Shown here: positions 35,641 through 44,582 of the stretch, piece by piece
How the letters are laid out: each line of letters starts with the position of its first letter
Position numbering within the stretch: the first letter of the stretch is position 1
From: Marinifilum sp965230805
GTDB lineage: Bacteria; Bacteroidota; Bacteroidia; Bacteroidales; Marinifilaceae
Assembly: GCF_965230805.1 (NCBI RefSeq)
Contig: NZ_OZ246019.1
Coordinates: 620,001 to 684,000 of the forward strand
Length of the DNA: 64,000 bases
Direction: 5' to 3'
The notes under the pieces: model-generated
What the model was told of the DNA's origin: nothing
The model's input: only the letters and a program-made list of their open reading frames with translations
The model's database searches: none
Program-made: the position numbers and the translations under genes

Positions 35641-36741
35641 TTTAATTACTTTAAGCAAGGTTTGCGCCTTAAAACAGGTTTCCATCCACTCCTTTTCGGG
35701 GTCAGAATCAGCAGTAATTCCACCTCCAACAAATAGAGTCATACAGTTTTGCAGAACCTTCATACTTCGCAAATTCACAAACAAAGAAAGTTTTCCGTTG
35801 GCATAAACAGGCCCCAAATAACCTGCATAGTATTCCCTATTGTGTTGCTCCACTTTACGGATTAAATCCATTGCTTTTTCTTTTGGCAATCCACACACTG
35901 CTGGTGTAGGATGCAAAGCATGAGCAAAACTGGAAATCTGATCGAAACTTAAATTCGTGTTAGCCTTATATGCTGTTTTTAGATGAACAAGGTTTCCTGC
36001 TTGTGCCGAATAAGGTCCTTGTTTTTTGAAATTCTCAATCTGGTAGGTATGGAATAGTTCCTCAATGTATTCACTAACATAGGCTTGTTCCTGAATCTCT
36101 TTACTCTCCCATTCGACAGCATCCACCGCCCTTTCGCCTAGTTTTTGAGTTCCTGCAAGTGCTACCGTTTCAATAGTTTCTCCATCTGAATTTAAAAATC
36201 GTTCGGGACTTGCACCAATCCACAAACCGATACCGGGAATATCAAGCATGGAAACAAAAGCATCGGGGTAGGTCGAATTTAACTTTAGAAAAATTACTGC
36301 AGCATCCTTACGACCTTTGTCATTCAGAACCTGTATTCTGGAAAGAATCACCTTGTCTAGCTGCTTATCTTTCAACTCAACAATCATCTTATCAATCTGA
36401 TCAAAGTAATCGGCTTTCGAACTTTCGTAAAACAATGAGTTTTCATTAACCTGATCAGGAAAATCTGATAAATCAGGAAAATGAGAAGAACTTGAACGAA
36501 GCTTAATATCCGGAGAAATGAAGTACGATGAACAAGAACCATCTGTATCAAAAGGAGCAAATACAAAGCCTTCCTTCCCTTTTAAATCTGATAAGTTGCA
36601 AAACTTAGATGGAACTGTTTGAATTCCAATTTTGATTTCCTCATCTCCAGGCAAAGCATAAGCATAAAACGAAAGTCGTTTTTGTATACACTGCTCTAAA
36701 AAAAATTGTATTGATTTTTCTTTGTCCTCCAATTGATTCAT
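35638..36741 (-). CDS. menF: Isochorismate synthase
   Basis: The 367-residue chorismate-utilising enzyme has DKVILSRIQVLN (catalytic Lys), GLWIGASPERFL, ETVALAGTQKLGE, the HLKTAYKA segment, ALHPTPAVCGLPKEKAMDLI and EREYYAGYLGP-like HNREYYAGYLGPV. It converts chorismate to isochorismate. The stop codon TAA is supplied by the end of the 269-bp element inserted directly after the last sense codon. The hotdog thioesterase gene lies 3 bp upstream. Confidence 0.93.
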   Translation of the reverse strand: MNQLEDKEKSIQFFLEQCIQKRLSFYAYALPGDEEIKIGIQTVPSKFCNLSDLKGKEGFVFAPFDTDGSCSSYFISPDIKLRSSSSHFPDLSDFPDQVNENSLFYESSKADYFDQIDKMIVELKDKQLDKVILSRIQVLNDKGRKDAAVIFLKLNSTYPDAFVSMLDIPGIGLWIGASPERFLNSDGETIETVALAGTQKLGERAVDAVEWESKEIQEQAYVSEYIEELFHTYQIENFKKQGPYSAQAGNLVHLKTAYKANTNLSFDQISSFAHALHPTPAVCGLPKEKAMDLIRKVEQHNREYYAGYLGPVYANGKLSLFVNLRSMKVLQNCMTLFVGGGITADSDPEKEWMETCFKAQTLLKVIK

Positions 36742-36744
36742 TCT

Positions 36745-37161
36745 TTACTTGTTAATGATCACATTGGTTATTCGGCAAATCGATACAAGTTTCTCTTGCT
36801 CGTTTACAACATTCACCTCAACGATATGAGTCATTCTGCCTTTATGCACAAACTTTGCCTTAGCGGTAATCTTTCCTTTGCGCAAGCTTCGGATATGGTT
36901 GGCATTAATCTCCATACCTTTCACATCGTAACTTTTTAAATCGGTATGAATAACGGATAATGCGCTCCCAACAGATTCAGCCAATGCCAAAGTTGCTCCT
37001 CCGTGTAATATCTTCATTGGTTGCCAATGATTCGAAGTCACCTCCATTTCGGCTACCAAATAATCATCGCCCATTTCTGTGTACTTTATTCCCAAATGCT
37101 CCATTAAAGTTTCGGAACACATTTGATTTAAAGTCGCTAATGCCTCGGTATTTTTAATCAT
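36745..37161 (-). CDS. Hotdog-fold thioesterase (PaaI/MenI-like)
   Basis: The 138-residue protein has the PaaI/YdiI pattern: MEVTSNHWQPMKILHGGATLALAESVGSALS, where HGG and the following Glu form the catalytic region. EINANHIRSLRKGKITAKAKFVHKGRMTHIVEVNV follows. Located 3 bp upstream of menF, it probably hydrolyses DHNA-CoA, the step after MenB (MenI). General acyl-CoA clearance cannot be excluded. A perfect -7 box lies 5 bp before the ATG. Confidence 0.88.
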   Translation of the reverse strand: MIKNTEALATLNQMCSETLMEHLGIKYTEMGDDYLVAEMEVTSNHWQPMKILHGGATLALAESVGSALSVIHTDLKSYDVKGMEINANHIRSLRKGKITAKAKFVHKGRMTHIVEVNVVNEQEKLVSICRITNVIINK

Positions 37162-37165
37162 TCTA

Positions 37166-37173
37166 CAAAAATA
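37166..37173 (-). promoter_or_regulatory. -7 promoter box abutting the thioesterase-menF start
   Basis: The minus strand reads TATTTTTG, a perfect TAnnTTTG, ending 4 nt before the ATG at 37161. If used, transcription would begin at or next to the start codon (leaderless). It may also be chance in AT-rich DNA. Confidence 0.3.
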
Positions 37174-37424
37174 ATGTTTTCGTTAAGACTTCATGAATTA
37201 TTTCAATCAAGTTAAAAATACTTAAAGTTGTAATTGTCTTAAGTTGAAAAGCTGTATTCCTCTCTCACTTGTTACTCTCCAAAGCTCATTTAACATCTTT
37301 TTTTGCACTTTAAGTACGTTAGGCATTTTAAGTATTTAAGGCACTTGTTTAGATCATAACAAATATCGAATTAATTGCTGTTGCCATTTCAAACTTAACA
37401 TATGAGTTGCTTCCCTATAGAGCC

Positions 37425-37451
37425 AAAAAAAGCTCAATTAAATTGAGCTTT
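37425..37451 (-). terminator. Terminator of the cold-shock gene
   Basis: AAAGCTCAATT and AATTGAGCTTT form a perfect 11-bp stem around one base. The minus strand continues into a run of T. It lies 28 bp after the csp stop codon. Confidence 0.85.
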
Positions 37452-37478
37452 ACCTTAGGAAAAATATCTTAATATAAA

Positions 37479-37670
37479 TTAGCCAATTTTTACATTAACT
37501 GCATTTAATCCTTTTTTTCCTTCTACAACATCATAAGTTACGTTATCTCCTTGGTCGATTTTGTCGATCAAACCTGTAACATGAACAAAAATGTCTTCTT
37601 GTGTTTCACTGTTTTTAATAAAACCAAAACCTTTAGTCTCATTAAAGAATTTTACTGTACCTGTAGGCAT
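37479..37670 (-). CDS. cspA: Cold-shock domain protein
   Basis: The 63-residue protein is a single cold-shock domain with both RNA-binding motifs: TKGFGFIK (RNP1, about 12-19) and EDIFVHVTGL (RNP2, about 25-34). It binds single-stranded RNA or DNA and acts as an RNA chaperone. The family symbol is used loosely. It is monocistronic, with a perfect terminator behind it and an AT-rich leader region in front. Confidence 0.95.
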   Translation of the reverse strand: MPTGTVKFFNETKGFGFIKNSETQEDIFVHVTGLIDKIDQGDNVTYDVVEGKKGLNAVNVKIG

Positions 37671-37837
37671 TACTTAAAAATTTAAAATTATTACGTAGTA
37701 AATGTACGTAAATTGATTTAATAACTAAGCAAATATCTGATTATTTTCAATTTTATTAAAAAAGATTTAGCCTAAGATATACATTACATGATATTCAGTA
37801 TGATATAAGAAGAGTTTTCAAAGGTCAAACCTTATAA

Positions 37838-37912
37838 TAACGTGAGTTCTACGTAAAATTCTATCCACAGAAAGTTATATTTGGGATAGAATCTTAAGTC
37901 GAACTCACGTTC
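37838..37912 (+). repeat. 75-bp internally deleted copy of the 269-bp element (copy 5)
   Basis: The first 50 bp match the left end of full copies and the last 20 bp match the right end; the 194-bp interior is gone. The remaining sequence folds back as one hairpin because TTCTATCC and GGATAGAA now face each other inside the terminal repeats. It lies in the gap between the cold-shock gene and the DUF3795 gene. Confidence 0.9.
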
Positions 37913-38135
37913 TTTAATTCTGTTTTTATTTTATTCCATTTGCCAGATGGAAACCACAGGATCAAAATAATCATGCTCTTCTCATAATAAAACTGGTATT
38001 AATCGAACTCGGCTTAGCACATCAGAATGATTCCGAAATGAATGTATAGCCGCTAATTTAGAAGTATTATAGGCATTTTTTCGAAACTCCAAGACATCAT
38101 TTTAAGTATCTTTAGGAGAACGAATTTTTAGGTCG
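37913..38135. other. Intergenic stretch upstream of the DUF3795 gene
   Basis: No frame or repeat is seen. TATCTTTA near 38108 is one base from the -7 consensus and is the best promoter candidate for the gene at 38136. Confidence 0.35.
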
Positions 38136-38507
38136 ATGAACAGAATTAAGGATAAAGATAGAATCTCATATTGCGGAGTTAACTGCTCAACATGTCCTGT
38201 GTATGTTGCTACTCAAAAGCAACAGGAAAAAGTTAAGATCCGCATTGCGAAACTTTGGTCAGACGAGGATCATGAATACGAAGCATGCGACATTACCTGT
38301 AAAGGATGCCATGAACCTTGGGGGAAAAAATTTCACCATTGTATTGAATGTAAAGTTAGAGAGTGTGCAAGGCAAAAAATTTACGAAACTTGCGCCGAGT
38401 GTGGAGAATATCCTTGCAATAAACTAATCGAATTAAACAATACCCTAGACAAGAAAATTGCAAGAATCAATCTGGATGATTTAAGAAAAAATAATAAAGC
38501 TGGTTAA
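38136..38507 (+). CDS. DUF3795 Cys-rich protein
   Basis: The 123-residue protein has about eleven Cys arranged as in DUF3795: YCGVNCSTCPVY near the start, then CDITCKGC, HHCIECKVRECA and CAECGEYPC. This suggests one or more metal or Fe-S sites. The family is widespread in anaerobes and functionally uncharacterised. It is monocistronic and its stop codon lies in the loop of its own terminator. Confidence 0.9.
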   Translation: MNRIKDKDRISYCGVNCSTCPVYVATQKQQEKVKIRIAKLWSDEDHEYEACDITCKGCHEPWGKKFHHCIECKVRECARQKIYETCAECGEYPCNKLIELNNTLDKKIARINLDDLRKNNKAG

Positions 38508-38521
38508 TTCCAGCTTTTTTA
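38496..38521 (+). terminator. Terminator of the DUF3795 gene
   Basis: AAAGCTGG pairs with CCAGCTTT, followed by T residues. The TAA stop codon is in the loop. Confidence 0.85.
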
Positions 38522-38586
38522 TTGCTTGTATAATAAAGGATGATCGAACCACTCGCCAACTGCTTTAAGGAAAAGATCCTTTGCAA

Positions 38587-39936
38587 CTAAAACTGCAATG
38601 TAAATTCAGTACACCTATTGGGTTCAGAACGAACTGAAATGGATCCACTGTGCAAACTCATAATCTGTCTCGATAAATTGAGTCCAATTCCGGAACCCTT
38701 TTTCTTGGTTGTAAAAAATGGTGTAAAAACATTCTCTATTACATCTTCAGGAATTCCTGCACCATTATCTCGAATCATGATAAAATTAACCGGCTTGGCT
38801 TCTCCCGTGGAAATTGACAAGGTCTTATTCTCCGTTTCTTTCATTGCATCAATCGAATTTCTAACCAAATTAATCAACACCTGGGTAATCAATTTCTCAT
38901 CGGCAATTAACTCCTGGTCCTTACTCTGAAGATGATAAGTAAATTCTATCTGCTCAGCTTTCAACTCTTCTTTAAACAGGGTTTCAATTTGCATGAAAAG
39001 TTTCTCCATCGGAATCAACTCGAAATGTGGCTTAGGCAAATGAGTTAAATTTTTGTATTCATCAACAAAAGCCAAAAGTCCCTTACTTCTTTTTCGAATC
39101 GTGCTTAAGCCCATTATGGTATTTGAAATTGTTCCCTCATCAATCCAATCATCTTTTGATTTCTCCTCATGGTTCTGATACAGCTCAATCAAACTACCGG
39201 ATAACATAGAAATTGGACTAACCGAATTTGTAATTTCATGTGCAAAAACACGAATCAACTTGTGCATGGCATCCATTTCTCCTTTGTCAACTGCATTTTT
39301 GATATCCTGGAAAGCAACTACTTTTAAGTGTTCATCTTCCAGCCTAAAACTTGTAGCTTTAACTGCTAACTTTAAAATCCTGTTTTTAACCAGGTAATTC
39401 CTCAACTTTTGCTTGCCCGATTTTGTTCTTTTCAAAAAATCAGGAAACTCCTGATCGATACATTCCAAATCGGATATATTCGAAAAATCCTCAACCAAAA
39501 ACAATTCCTTAAATGCTGAATTGCACAACTTCACATTCCCCTTTGAATCAAAAGCAAGAAGTCCGATACCAACCAATTCAAGAGTATGCTGAAAGAATAT
39601 CAGATCCTTTTCCTTCTCTATTTTAACTTTACCAAAGGCATTAATGATGTGATTAAAACTTTGATGCAAATTCTTAAAGGCCTTGTCCTTTTTTTGCTCA
39701 TTAAAAACCAAAGTTGAATCCTGATATTGAAAAGCATCAAAAAAACGAGACAAATCCCTGTTGGTTTTATTCACATAGTGCAATAAATAAACAATTTGTA
39801 ACACCCAAAGTACAGCTAAACTGTAGGTGGTAACCACCATATATTCTCTTGAATGAACAAACCGAAACAGCACTGGCGTAAGGGATATTAAAATCACCTG
39901 CACTATTATTCCGATGTAAAACCGCCTATAAATCAT
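38587..39936 (-). CDS. Sensor histidine kinase (NtrB-like, PAS-containing)
   Basis: The 449-residue protein has two N-terminal membrane helices (about 7-25 and 35-55) with almost no periplasmic loop. A PAS-like domain follows (FFQHTLELVGIGLLAFDSKGNVKLCN, about 115-140), then the phosphoacceptor box FAHEITNSVSPIS with His233, and an ATPase domain (NLVRNSIDA, DNGAGIPEDV, FTTKKKGSGIGLNLSRQI). The short loop suggests it senses an intramembrane or cytoplasmic signal. The start overlaps the end of the NtrC-type regulator gene by 11 bp, so the two form a two-component pair. Confidence 0.93.
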   Translation of the reverse strand: MIYRRFYIGIIVQVILISLTPVLFRFVHSREYMVVTTYSLAVLWVLQIVYLLHYVNKTNRDLSRFFDAFQYQDSTLVFNEQKKDKAFKNLHQSFNHIINAFGKVKIEKEKDLIFFQHTLELVGIGLLAFDSKGNVKLCNSAFKELFLVEDFSNISDLECIDQEFPDFLKRTKSGKQKLRNYLVKNRILKLAVKATSFRLEDEHLKVVAFQDIKNAVDKGEMDAMHKLIRVFAHEITNSVSPISMLSGSLIELYQNHEEKSKDDWIDEGTISNTIMGLSTIRKRSKGLLAFVDEYKNLTHLPKPHFELIPMEKLFMQIETLFKEELKAEQIEFTYHLQSKDQELIADEKLITQVLINLVRNSIDAMKETENKTLSISTGEAKPVNFIMIRDNGAGIPEDVIENVFTPFFTTKKKGSGIGLNLSRQIMSLHSGSISVRSEPNRCTEFTLQF

Positions 39937-41296
39937 ACTTTTTGATTTTGTCGTAAAGGGTTGAACGATTAATTCCTAACTCTTTTGAAGCCATACTCAT
40001 ATTCCCTCCGGTAAACTGAATGGCTTTCTTAATCAATACTCGTTCATTTTCTATTAGATTAAAACTATCCGGCATCACTTCAGTTTTTTTAAGTGATTCC
40101 CCTATGATAACGTCCTCAGCATTTAGTTTTGTCGAATCATTTAAGATTACAGTTTTCTCGATAATATGTTGCAACTCTCTAATATTACCTGGCCATGCAT
40201 GTTTCTCCAGCTTTGTCAGTGCTGATTTATTCATCTGCATGCTTTCCTTAGCATATTGCTTTGTAAATTTTTCAAGGTAAAATTGCGACAACTCTGCTAT
40301 ATCTTCTGATCGTTCTTTCAATGATGGTAATTCTAATGTTATGGTATTTATGCGATAAAGCAAGTCTTCTCTAAACAATCCATCGGCAACCATTTTAAGC
40401 AAGTTGCAATTTGTTGCAGCAACAATTCTAACATCAATTTGTACTGAAGTACTACCACCTACCGGAGTCACTTCCTTTCGTTGAATGGCAGTCAACAATT
40501 TCATCTGTAAGTGTAAGGGAACATTTCCAATTTCATCTAAAAACAAAGTTCCTCCTGATGCCAATTCGAACCTTCCCATTCGGTCTTCTTTGGCATCGGT
40601 AAAAGCACCCTTCTTGTGTCCAAACAATTCACTTTCGAACAAGGATTCTGAAATTGCCCCCAAATCAACATGAACAAATATTTGATCACTCCTGGTCGAA
40701 CGCAAGTGAACTTCACGTGCAACTACCTCTTTCCCCGTTCCATTTTCTCCAGTTATGAGCACATTGGCATCGGTAGCAGCAACTTTATCTACTGTGTGAA
40801 AAACCTCCTGCATTCTTGGCGATTTTCCAATAACGAAACTTTTATTTTTGTTGATTTCCTGGTTTAACCTTTTCTGCTTCGACTTCAAACTCTTTATTTC
40901 CATTTTCGAACAACGAAGCTTGAAAGCCGATAAAAGAGTTGACAAAATATGTTTCTCGTCCCATGATTTCTGCACAAAATCAACTGCTCCCTCTTTCATT
41001 GCCTTTACAGCCAACTCAATATCACCATAGGCAGTAATAAATACAACACAGGCATTTTTATCGTAGTCTAAAACCTGCTTTAACCAATACAAGCCTTCAT
41101 TTCCCGAATTGATTCCTGCACGAAAGTTCATATCAAGCATAATCACATCGTATTCTTCTTCGCGTAGTTTCGACAAAAGTATATTGGGATTATTAATGGT
41201 ATCTACCCTTTCGAAATGCGCTTGTAAGAATAGTTGAAAAGCAAATAGCAACTCTTCGTTATCGTCAACAATTAGCAGTTTCCCTTGTTTAGGCAT
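39926..41296 (-). CDS. Sigma-54-dependent response regulator (NtrC family)
   Basis: The 456-residue protein has a receiver domain (acidic pair D11-D12, phospho-Asp55 in VIMLDMNF), an AAA+ domain (Walker A GENGTGKE 183-190, GAFTDA 230-235, Walker B GTLFLDEIG) and a Fis-type helix-turn-helix (GGNMSMASKELGINRSTLYDKIKKY). The sigma-54 contact loop is GAFTDA rather than the textbook GAFTGA. It should activate sigma-54 RNA polymerase from a distant site. The divergent exporter operon has a perfect palindrome and a sigma-54-like promoter upstream, making it the likely target. Confidence 0.94.
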   Translation of the reverse strand: MPKQGKLLIVDDNEELLFAFQLFLQAHFERVDTINNPNILLSKLREEEYDVIMLDMNFRAGINSGNEGLYWLKQVLDYDKNACVVFITAYGDIELAVKAMKEGAVDFVQKSWDEKHILSTLLSAFKLRCSKMEIKSLKSKQKRLNQEINKNKSFVIGKSPRMQEVFHTVDKVAATDANVLITGENGTGKEVVAREVHLRSTRSDQIFVHVDLGAISESLFESELFGHKKGAFTDAKEDRMGRFELASGGTLFLDEIGNVPLHLQMKLLTAIQRKEVTPVGGSTSVQIDVRIVAATNCNLLKMVADGLFREDLLYRINTITLELPSLKERSEDIAELSQFYLEKFTKQYAKESMQMNKSALTKLEKHAWPGNIRELQHIIEKTVILNDSTKLNAEDVIIGESLKKTEVMPDSFNLIENERVLIKKAIQFTGGNMSMASKELGINRSTLYDKIKKYDL

Positions 41297-41353
41297 AAGT
41301 AGAAATTTAAATAAATGTTAAAGTTAGCATATTGTAGGCATTGACAACAGGGA

Positions 41354-41372
41354 GTGTTGGAATTTCCAACAC
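41354..41372. promoter_or_regulatory. Perfect 19-bp palindrome, probable NtrC-type enhancer site
   Basis: GTGTTGGAATTTCCAACAC is a perfect inverted repeat about one central base. It lies 58 bp before the regulator gene and about 52 bp upstream of the -24 element for the exporter, an ordinary place for an enhancer-binding protein site. It has no T run and so is not a terminator. Confidence 0.75.
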
Positions 41373-41423
41373 AATAAAATTAGCTAAAATCACAAAACAC
41401 TGAATATCAAATCATATTTTATT

Positions 41424-41440
41424 TGGCACATAAGTTGGCA
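41424..41440 (+). promoter_or_regulatory. Sigma-54-like promoter of the exporter operon
   Basis: TGGCAC-N5-TTGGCA resembles the consensus TGGCAC-N5-TTGCA: the -24 box is perfect and the spacing is right, but the -12 box has GG in place of GC. It lies about 30 bp upstream of the ATG at 41471. Confidence 0.6.
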
Positions 41441-41470
41441 TCAACCAAACGTATCTTTAAAACTAAAAAA

Positions 41471-42181
41471 ATGATTGTTACTAAAAACTTGTGTAAAATA
41501 TTCAGAACGGAAGAAGTTGAAACTTCAGCATTAAACAATGTAAATCTAAACATTCAAAATGGTGAATTTGTAGCCATTATGGGGCCTTCGGGTTGCGGTA
41601 AATCCACACTTTTAAATATCATTGGCTTGCTTGATAATCCAAGCAATGGCCAGTACATTTTTAATGAAATTAATGTCTCTAAAAAATCGGAGAAACAAAG
41701 AACACAATTTAGAAAAGGTAATATTGGATTTATATTTCAAAGTTTTAATCTGATTGATGAATTGACAGTTTTTGAAAATGTTGAGCTACCTCTGATCTAT
41801 ATGGGATTGACAACATCAAAAAGAAAAACAAAGGTTAACGAGGTGCTGCAAAGAATGAACATTTCTCACCGAGCCAAGCATTATCCTCAGCAATTATCGG
41901 GCGGTCAACAACAACGCGTTGCAATTGCCAGAGCTGTAGTTTCTGATCCAAAACTTATATTGGCCGATGAGCCTACCGGTAATCTAGACTCAAATAATGG
42001 AACTGAAGTAATGAAATTGCTGCAAGAGCTGAATCAATCCGGAACCACTGTTGTTATGGTAACTCACTCAAACAGCGATTCAGAATATGCCAATAGAGTG
42101 ATTCATTTGTTTGATGGTAAAATTGTATCAGAGAATAAACATCAGCAAAATCCAAAAGATCTTATCAATGAAGAATTATAA
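41471..42181 (+). CDS. ABC transporter ATP-binding protein (MacB/LolD type)
   Basis: The 236-residue ATPase has Walker A GPSGCGKS (about 41-48), a Q-loop FIFQSFNLIDEL, signature LSGGQQQRVAIARA, Walker B LILADEPTGNLD and the H-loop MVTHSNS. This is the MacB/LolD subfamily that drives extrusion by mechanotransmission rather than by a channel. An upstream in-frame TTG at 41423 is rejected because it overlaps the sigma-54-like promoter. Two FtsX-type permease genes follow. Confidence 0.94.
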   Translation: MIVTKNLCKIFRTEEVETSALNNVNLNIQNGEFVAIMGPSGCGKSTLLNIIGLLDNPSNGQYIFNEINVSKKSEKQRTQFRKGNIGFIFQSFNLIDELTVFENVELPLIYMGLTTSKRKTKVNEVLQRMNISHRAKHYPQQLSGGQQQRVAIARAVVSDPKLILADEPTGNLDSNNGTEVMKLLQELNQSGTTVVMVTHSNSDSEYANRVIHLFDGKIVSENKHQQNPKDLINEEL

Positions 42182-42213
42182 TTCTTACTTTTAATCCAAA
42201 CAAACTTTACAAT

Positions 42214-44571
42214 ATGTTCTTGTATAAACTCAAACTCGCAATAAGAAGCTTTGCAAAGGATAAGCTTAACACTTTCATTAATATATTTGGATTAGCTGTT
42301 GGAATGGCAGCTGTGATCCTGATCTCTGTTTTCATTCAATATGAATTGAGTTACGATAAGTTCAACTCCAAATACGATCGTATTTATCGCCTTGTTTCTC
42401 AATTGGGAAAAGAAACAGCACGTGATCATGCCATTTGTCGAAGAATAAACCACGAGGAATACAAGAGGAACATTCCCGGACTAGAAGAAATCACCCAATT
42501 ATACAATGGGTGGAATTGTGAAATTCATCATAAAGATGAGAGGTTCTTCAAATTCAAATTTTATTTTGCAGATGACAATTTTACCAAGGTTTTTGATATT
42601 GATTTCCTGCATGGTAATCCTGAGAATGCATTGGAAGACTCTAAAAGTGTTGTTCTGTCTGAAAAAGCCGCTAAAACCATCTTTGGTAAAACGGATGTAA
42701 TCGGAGCTTTAATTAAGGTTAACGGAATTGACTGCACCATTTCTGGTGTTACCAAAAATCTTCCTAAAAACTCACACTATAATTTTGATGTATTGGCACC
42801 ACTAGAATATGTTTATCCTATTCACTCAAAATCGGGTCTTGAATTTTTTACCTATGCATTGGTAAAAGAAGGTGCGGATCAGGAAACTTGCTTAAATCAT
42901 GTATTGAAGGAATACCGCAAGAATCTTGATGGATTTCAACAATATGGTTACAAAACAGGAGCCTATTTTCAAAAACTAAGCGATGTTCACCTGCGTTCTG
43001 CAAACTTGCATAGCATTGGTCCACAAGGGAATATCGATGTAGTATTCATCTATATTTTTCTGGCCATTTTAATTCTTTCCATTGCCATCATCAATTTCAT
43101 CAATATCATGACGGTTCAATATGAAGGCAGAATCAAGGAAATTGGCATGAGAAAAACCATAGGTGCAACCCGTTGGCAGTTAATCAAATTATTTGTGGGT
43201 AAATCAGTACTTCTCACCTTTTTTGCTTTGATTTTGGGCATTATCTTGGCAGAGATCTTCCTTCCACACTTTAGGCAACTGGTGTACAGAGATCTTACCC
43301 TGGCTTACTCTTCTAACTTACTTTTAAGCATTGGCTTACCTGCTTTAGCTTTGGCAGTAGGTTTTTTATCAGGCGTTTACCCTGCAATATTTATCTCTCG
43401 CCCATCTCCTTCTGTTGCATTACAAGGTGGTGGTTTAAAAATGAATGGAAAAAACATACTCACCAAAGTATTGGTCATTTTTCAATTCACCGTTTCAATC
43501 ACTTTAATTGCTTCTTTATTTGTTCTGAACCAACAGGTAAATTATTTAAAAAATGCAAATTTAGGTTTCAATCCTGAAAAAGTTTTAGCCATTGAGAACA
43601 TGAATGCAAAAATTAACCAGTCCTATTTCTCCATAAAGGAAGAATTACTAAAGCTACCTTTAATCAGGTTTGTATCTGCTTCTGATCATATTCCAGGAGG
43701 TGGAACCAGTGGACAAGCATTTACTGTTATGGGTGAAGAAGAGAACAAACAAAAATCTTTCAACTCATACAGAATACAACCTGACTATTTCAAGACCTCA
43801 GGAATTGAAATTAGCCAGGGACGAAGCTTTAAGGAGACAGGTAAAATGCATGAAAAGGGCATTATCATTAATGAAACAGGTGCAAAATTATTGAAACAGA
43901 AAGACGTAATAGGCTTAAATGTTGAATACAAAGGCCACGCACAGGAAATCATAGGTGTGGTAAAAGATTTCCACTTTCAATCGCTACGCAATCAAGTAGA
44001 ACCATTAATGTTTACCCACAATAGCTATGGCATGATTAGTGACATCTTGATTCGTTACCAAGGAGATGAACTACAACAGGTATTGGAAGAGGTTACCAAT
44101 GTAATTCGCAAATTCGATCCGGGCTATGTATTAGATTATACCATCATTAAGGAGTTTAACAGAGGTAAATACAGGGCCGAAGAAAGATCAATGACATTTA
44201 TTGGCTATTCATCCATCATATCATTGGTATTGGCACTACTGGGACTTTACGCCTTATCCCTTTTCATGGTACAAAAGAGAACCAAAGAAATCGGTATCAG
44301 AAAAGTAAATGGGGCAAGCATGTGGCAAATTACTTCTCTTTTGTTCTCCACTTTCTCGAAATGGTTGAGCATTGCATTTGTAATAGCAGTTCCTATTTCT
44401 TACTTCATCATGAAGAACTGGCTGGAACAGTTTGCCTATCATATCAATATCGATCCTATTTTATTCCTCATCGCTGGTATGATTACAGCCTTATTTGCCC
44501 TATTAACAGTAGGCAGACAAACCTGGAAAGCAGCAAATCAAAATCCTGTAGAATCTTTGCGATACGAATAA
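42214..44571 (+). CDS. ABC transporter permease, MacB/FtsX type (paralogue 1)
   Basis: The 785-residue protein has one N-terminal helix (FINIFGLAVGMAAVILISVF), a periplasmic MacB_PCD domain, an FtsX block of three helices (about 285-400), a second periplasmic domain, and a final FtsX block ending VGRQTWKAANQNPVESLRYE. The duplicated layout (two four-helix halves) is the common Bacteroidota form. It would pair with the upstream ATPase to move a lipid, peptide or drug across the envelope. It is closely related to the next gene, showing a local duplication. Confidence 0.93.
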   Translation: MFLYKLKLAIRSFAKDKLNTFINIFGLAVGMAAVILISVFIQYELSYDKFNSKYDRIYRLVSQLGKETARDHAICRRINHEEYKRNIPGLEEITQLYNGWNCEIHHKDERFFKFKFYFADDNFTKVFDIDFLHGNPENALEDSKSVVLSEKAAKTIFGKTDVIGALIKVNGIDCTISGVTKNLPKNSHYNFDVLAPLEYVYPIHSKSGLEFFTYALVKEGADQETCLNHVLKEYRKNLDGFQQYGYKTGAYFQKLSDVHLRSANLHSIGPQGNIDVVFIYIFLAILILSIAIINFINIMTVQYEGRIKEIGMRKTIGATRWQLIKLFVGKSVLLTFFALILGIILAEIFLPHFRQLVYRDLTLAYSSNLLLSIGLPALALAVGFLSGVYPAIFISRPSPSVALQGGGLKMNGKNILTKVLVIFQFTVSITLIASLFVLNQQVNYLKNANLGFNPEKVLAIENMNAKINQSYFSIKEELLKLPLIRFVSASDHIPGGGTSGQAFTVMGEEENKQKSFNSYRIQPDYFKTSGIEISQGRSFKETGKMHEKGIIINETGAKLLKQKDVIGLNVEYKGHAQEIIGVVKDFHFQSLRNQVEPLMFTHNSYGMISDILIRYQGDELQQVLEEVTNVIRKFDPGYVLDYTIIKEFNRGKYRAEERSMTFIGYSSIISLVLALLGLYALSLFMVQKRTKEIGIRKVNGASMWQITSLLFSTFSKWLSIAFVIAVPISYFIMKNWLEQFAYHINIDPILFLIAGMITALFALLTVGRQTWKAANQNPVESLRYE

Positions 44572-44582
44572 TACAGCAAAAT

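Noticed and set aside
41354..41372. Transcription terminator
   Set aside because: The palindrome has no T run on either side and lies between divergent genes, which fits an operator or enhancer site instead.
44322..44582. N-terminal extension of the second permease
   Set aside because: This part is an out-of-frame overlap with the end of the first permease gene; the ATG at 44583 matches the start of the paralogue.
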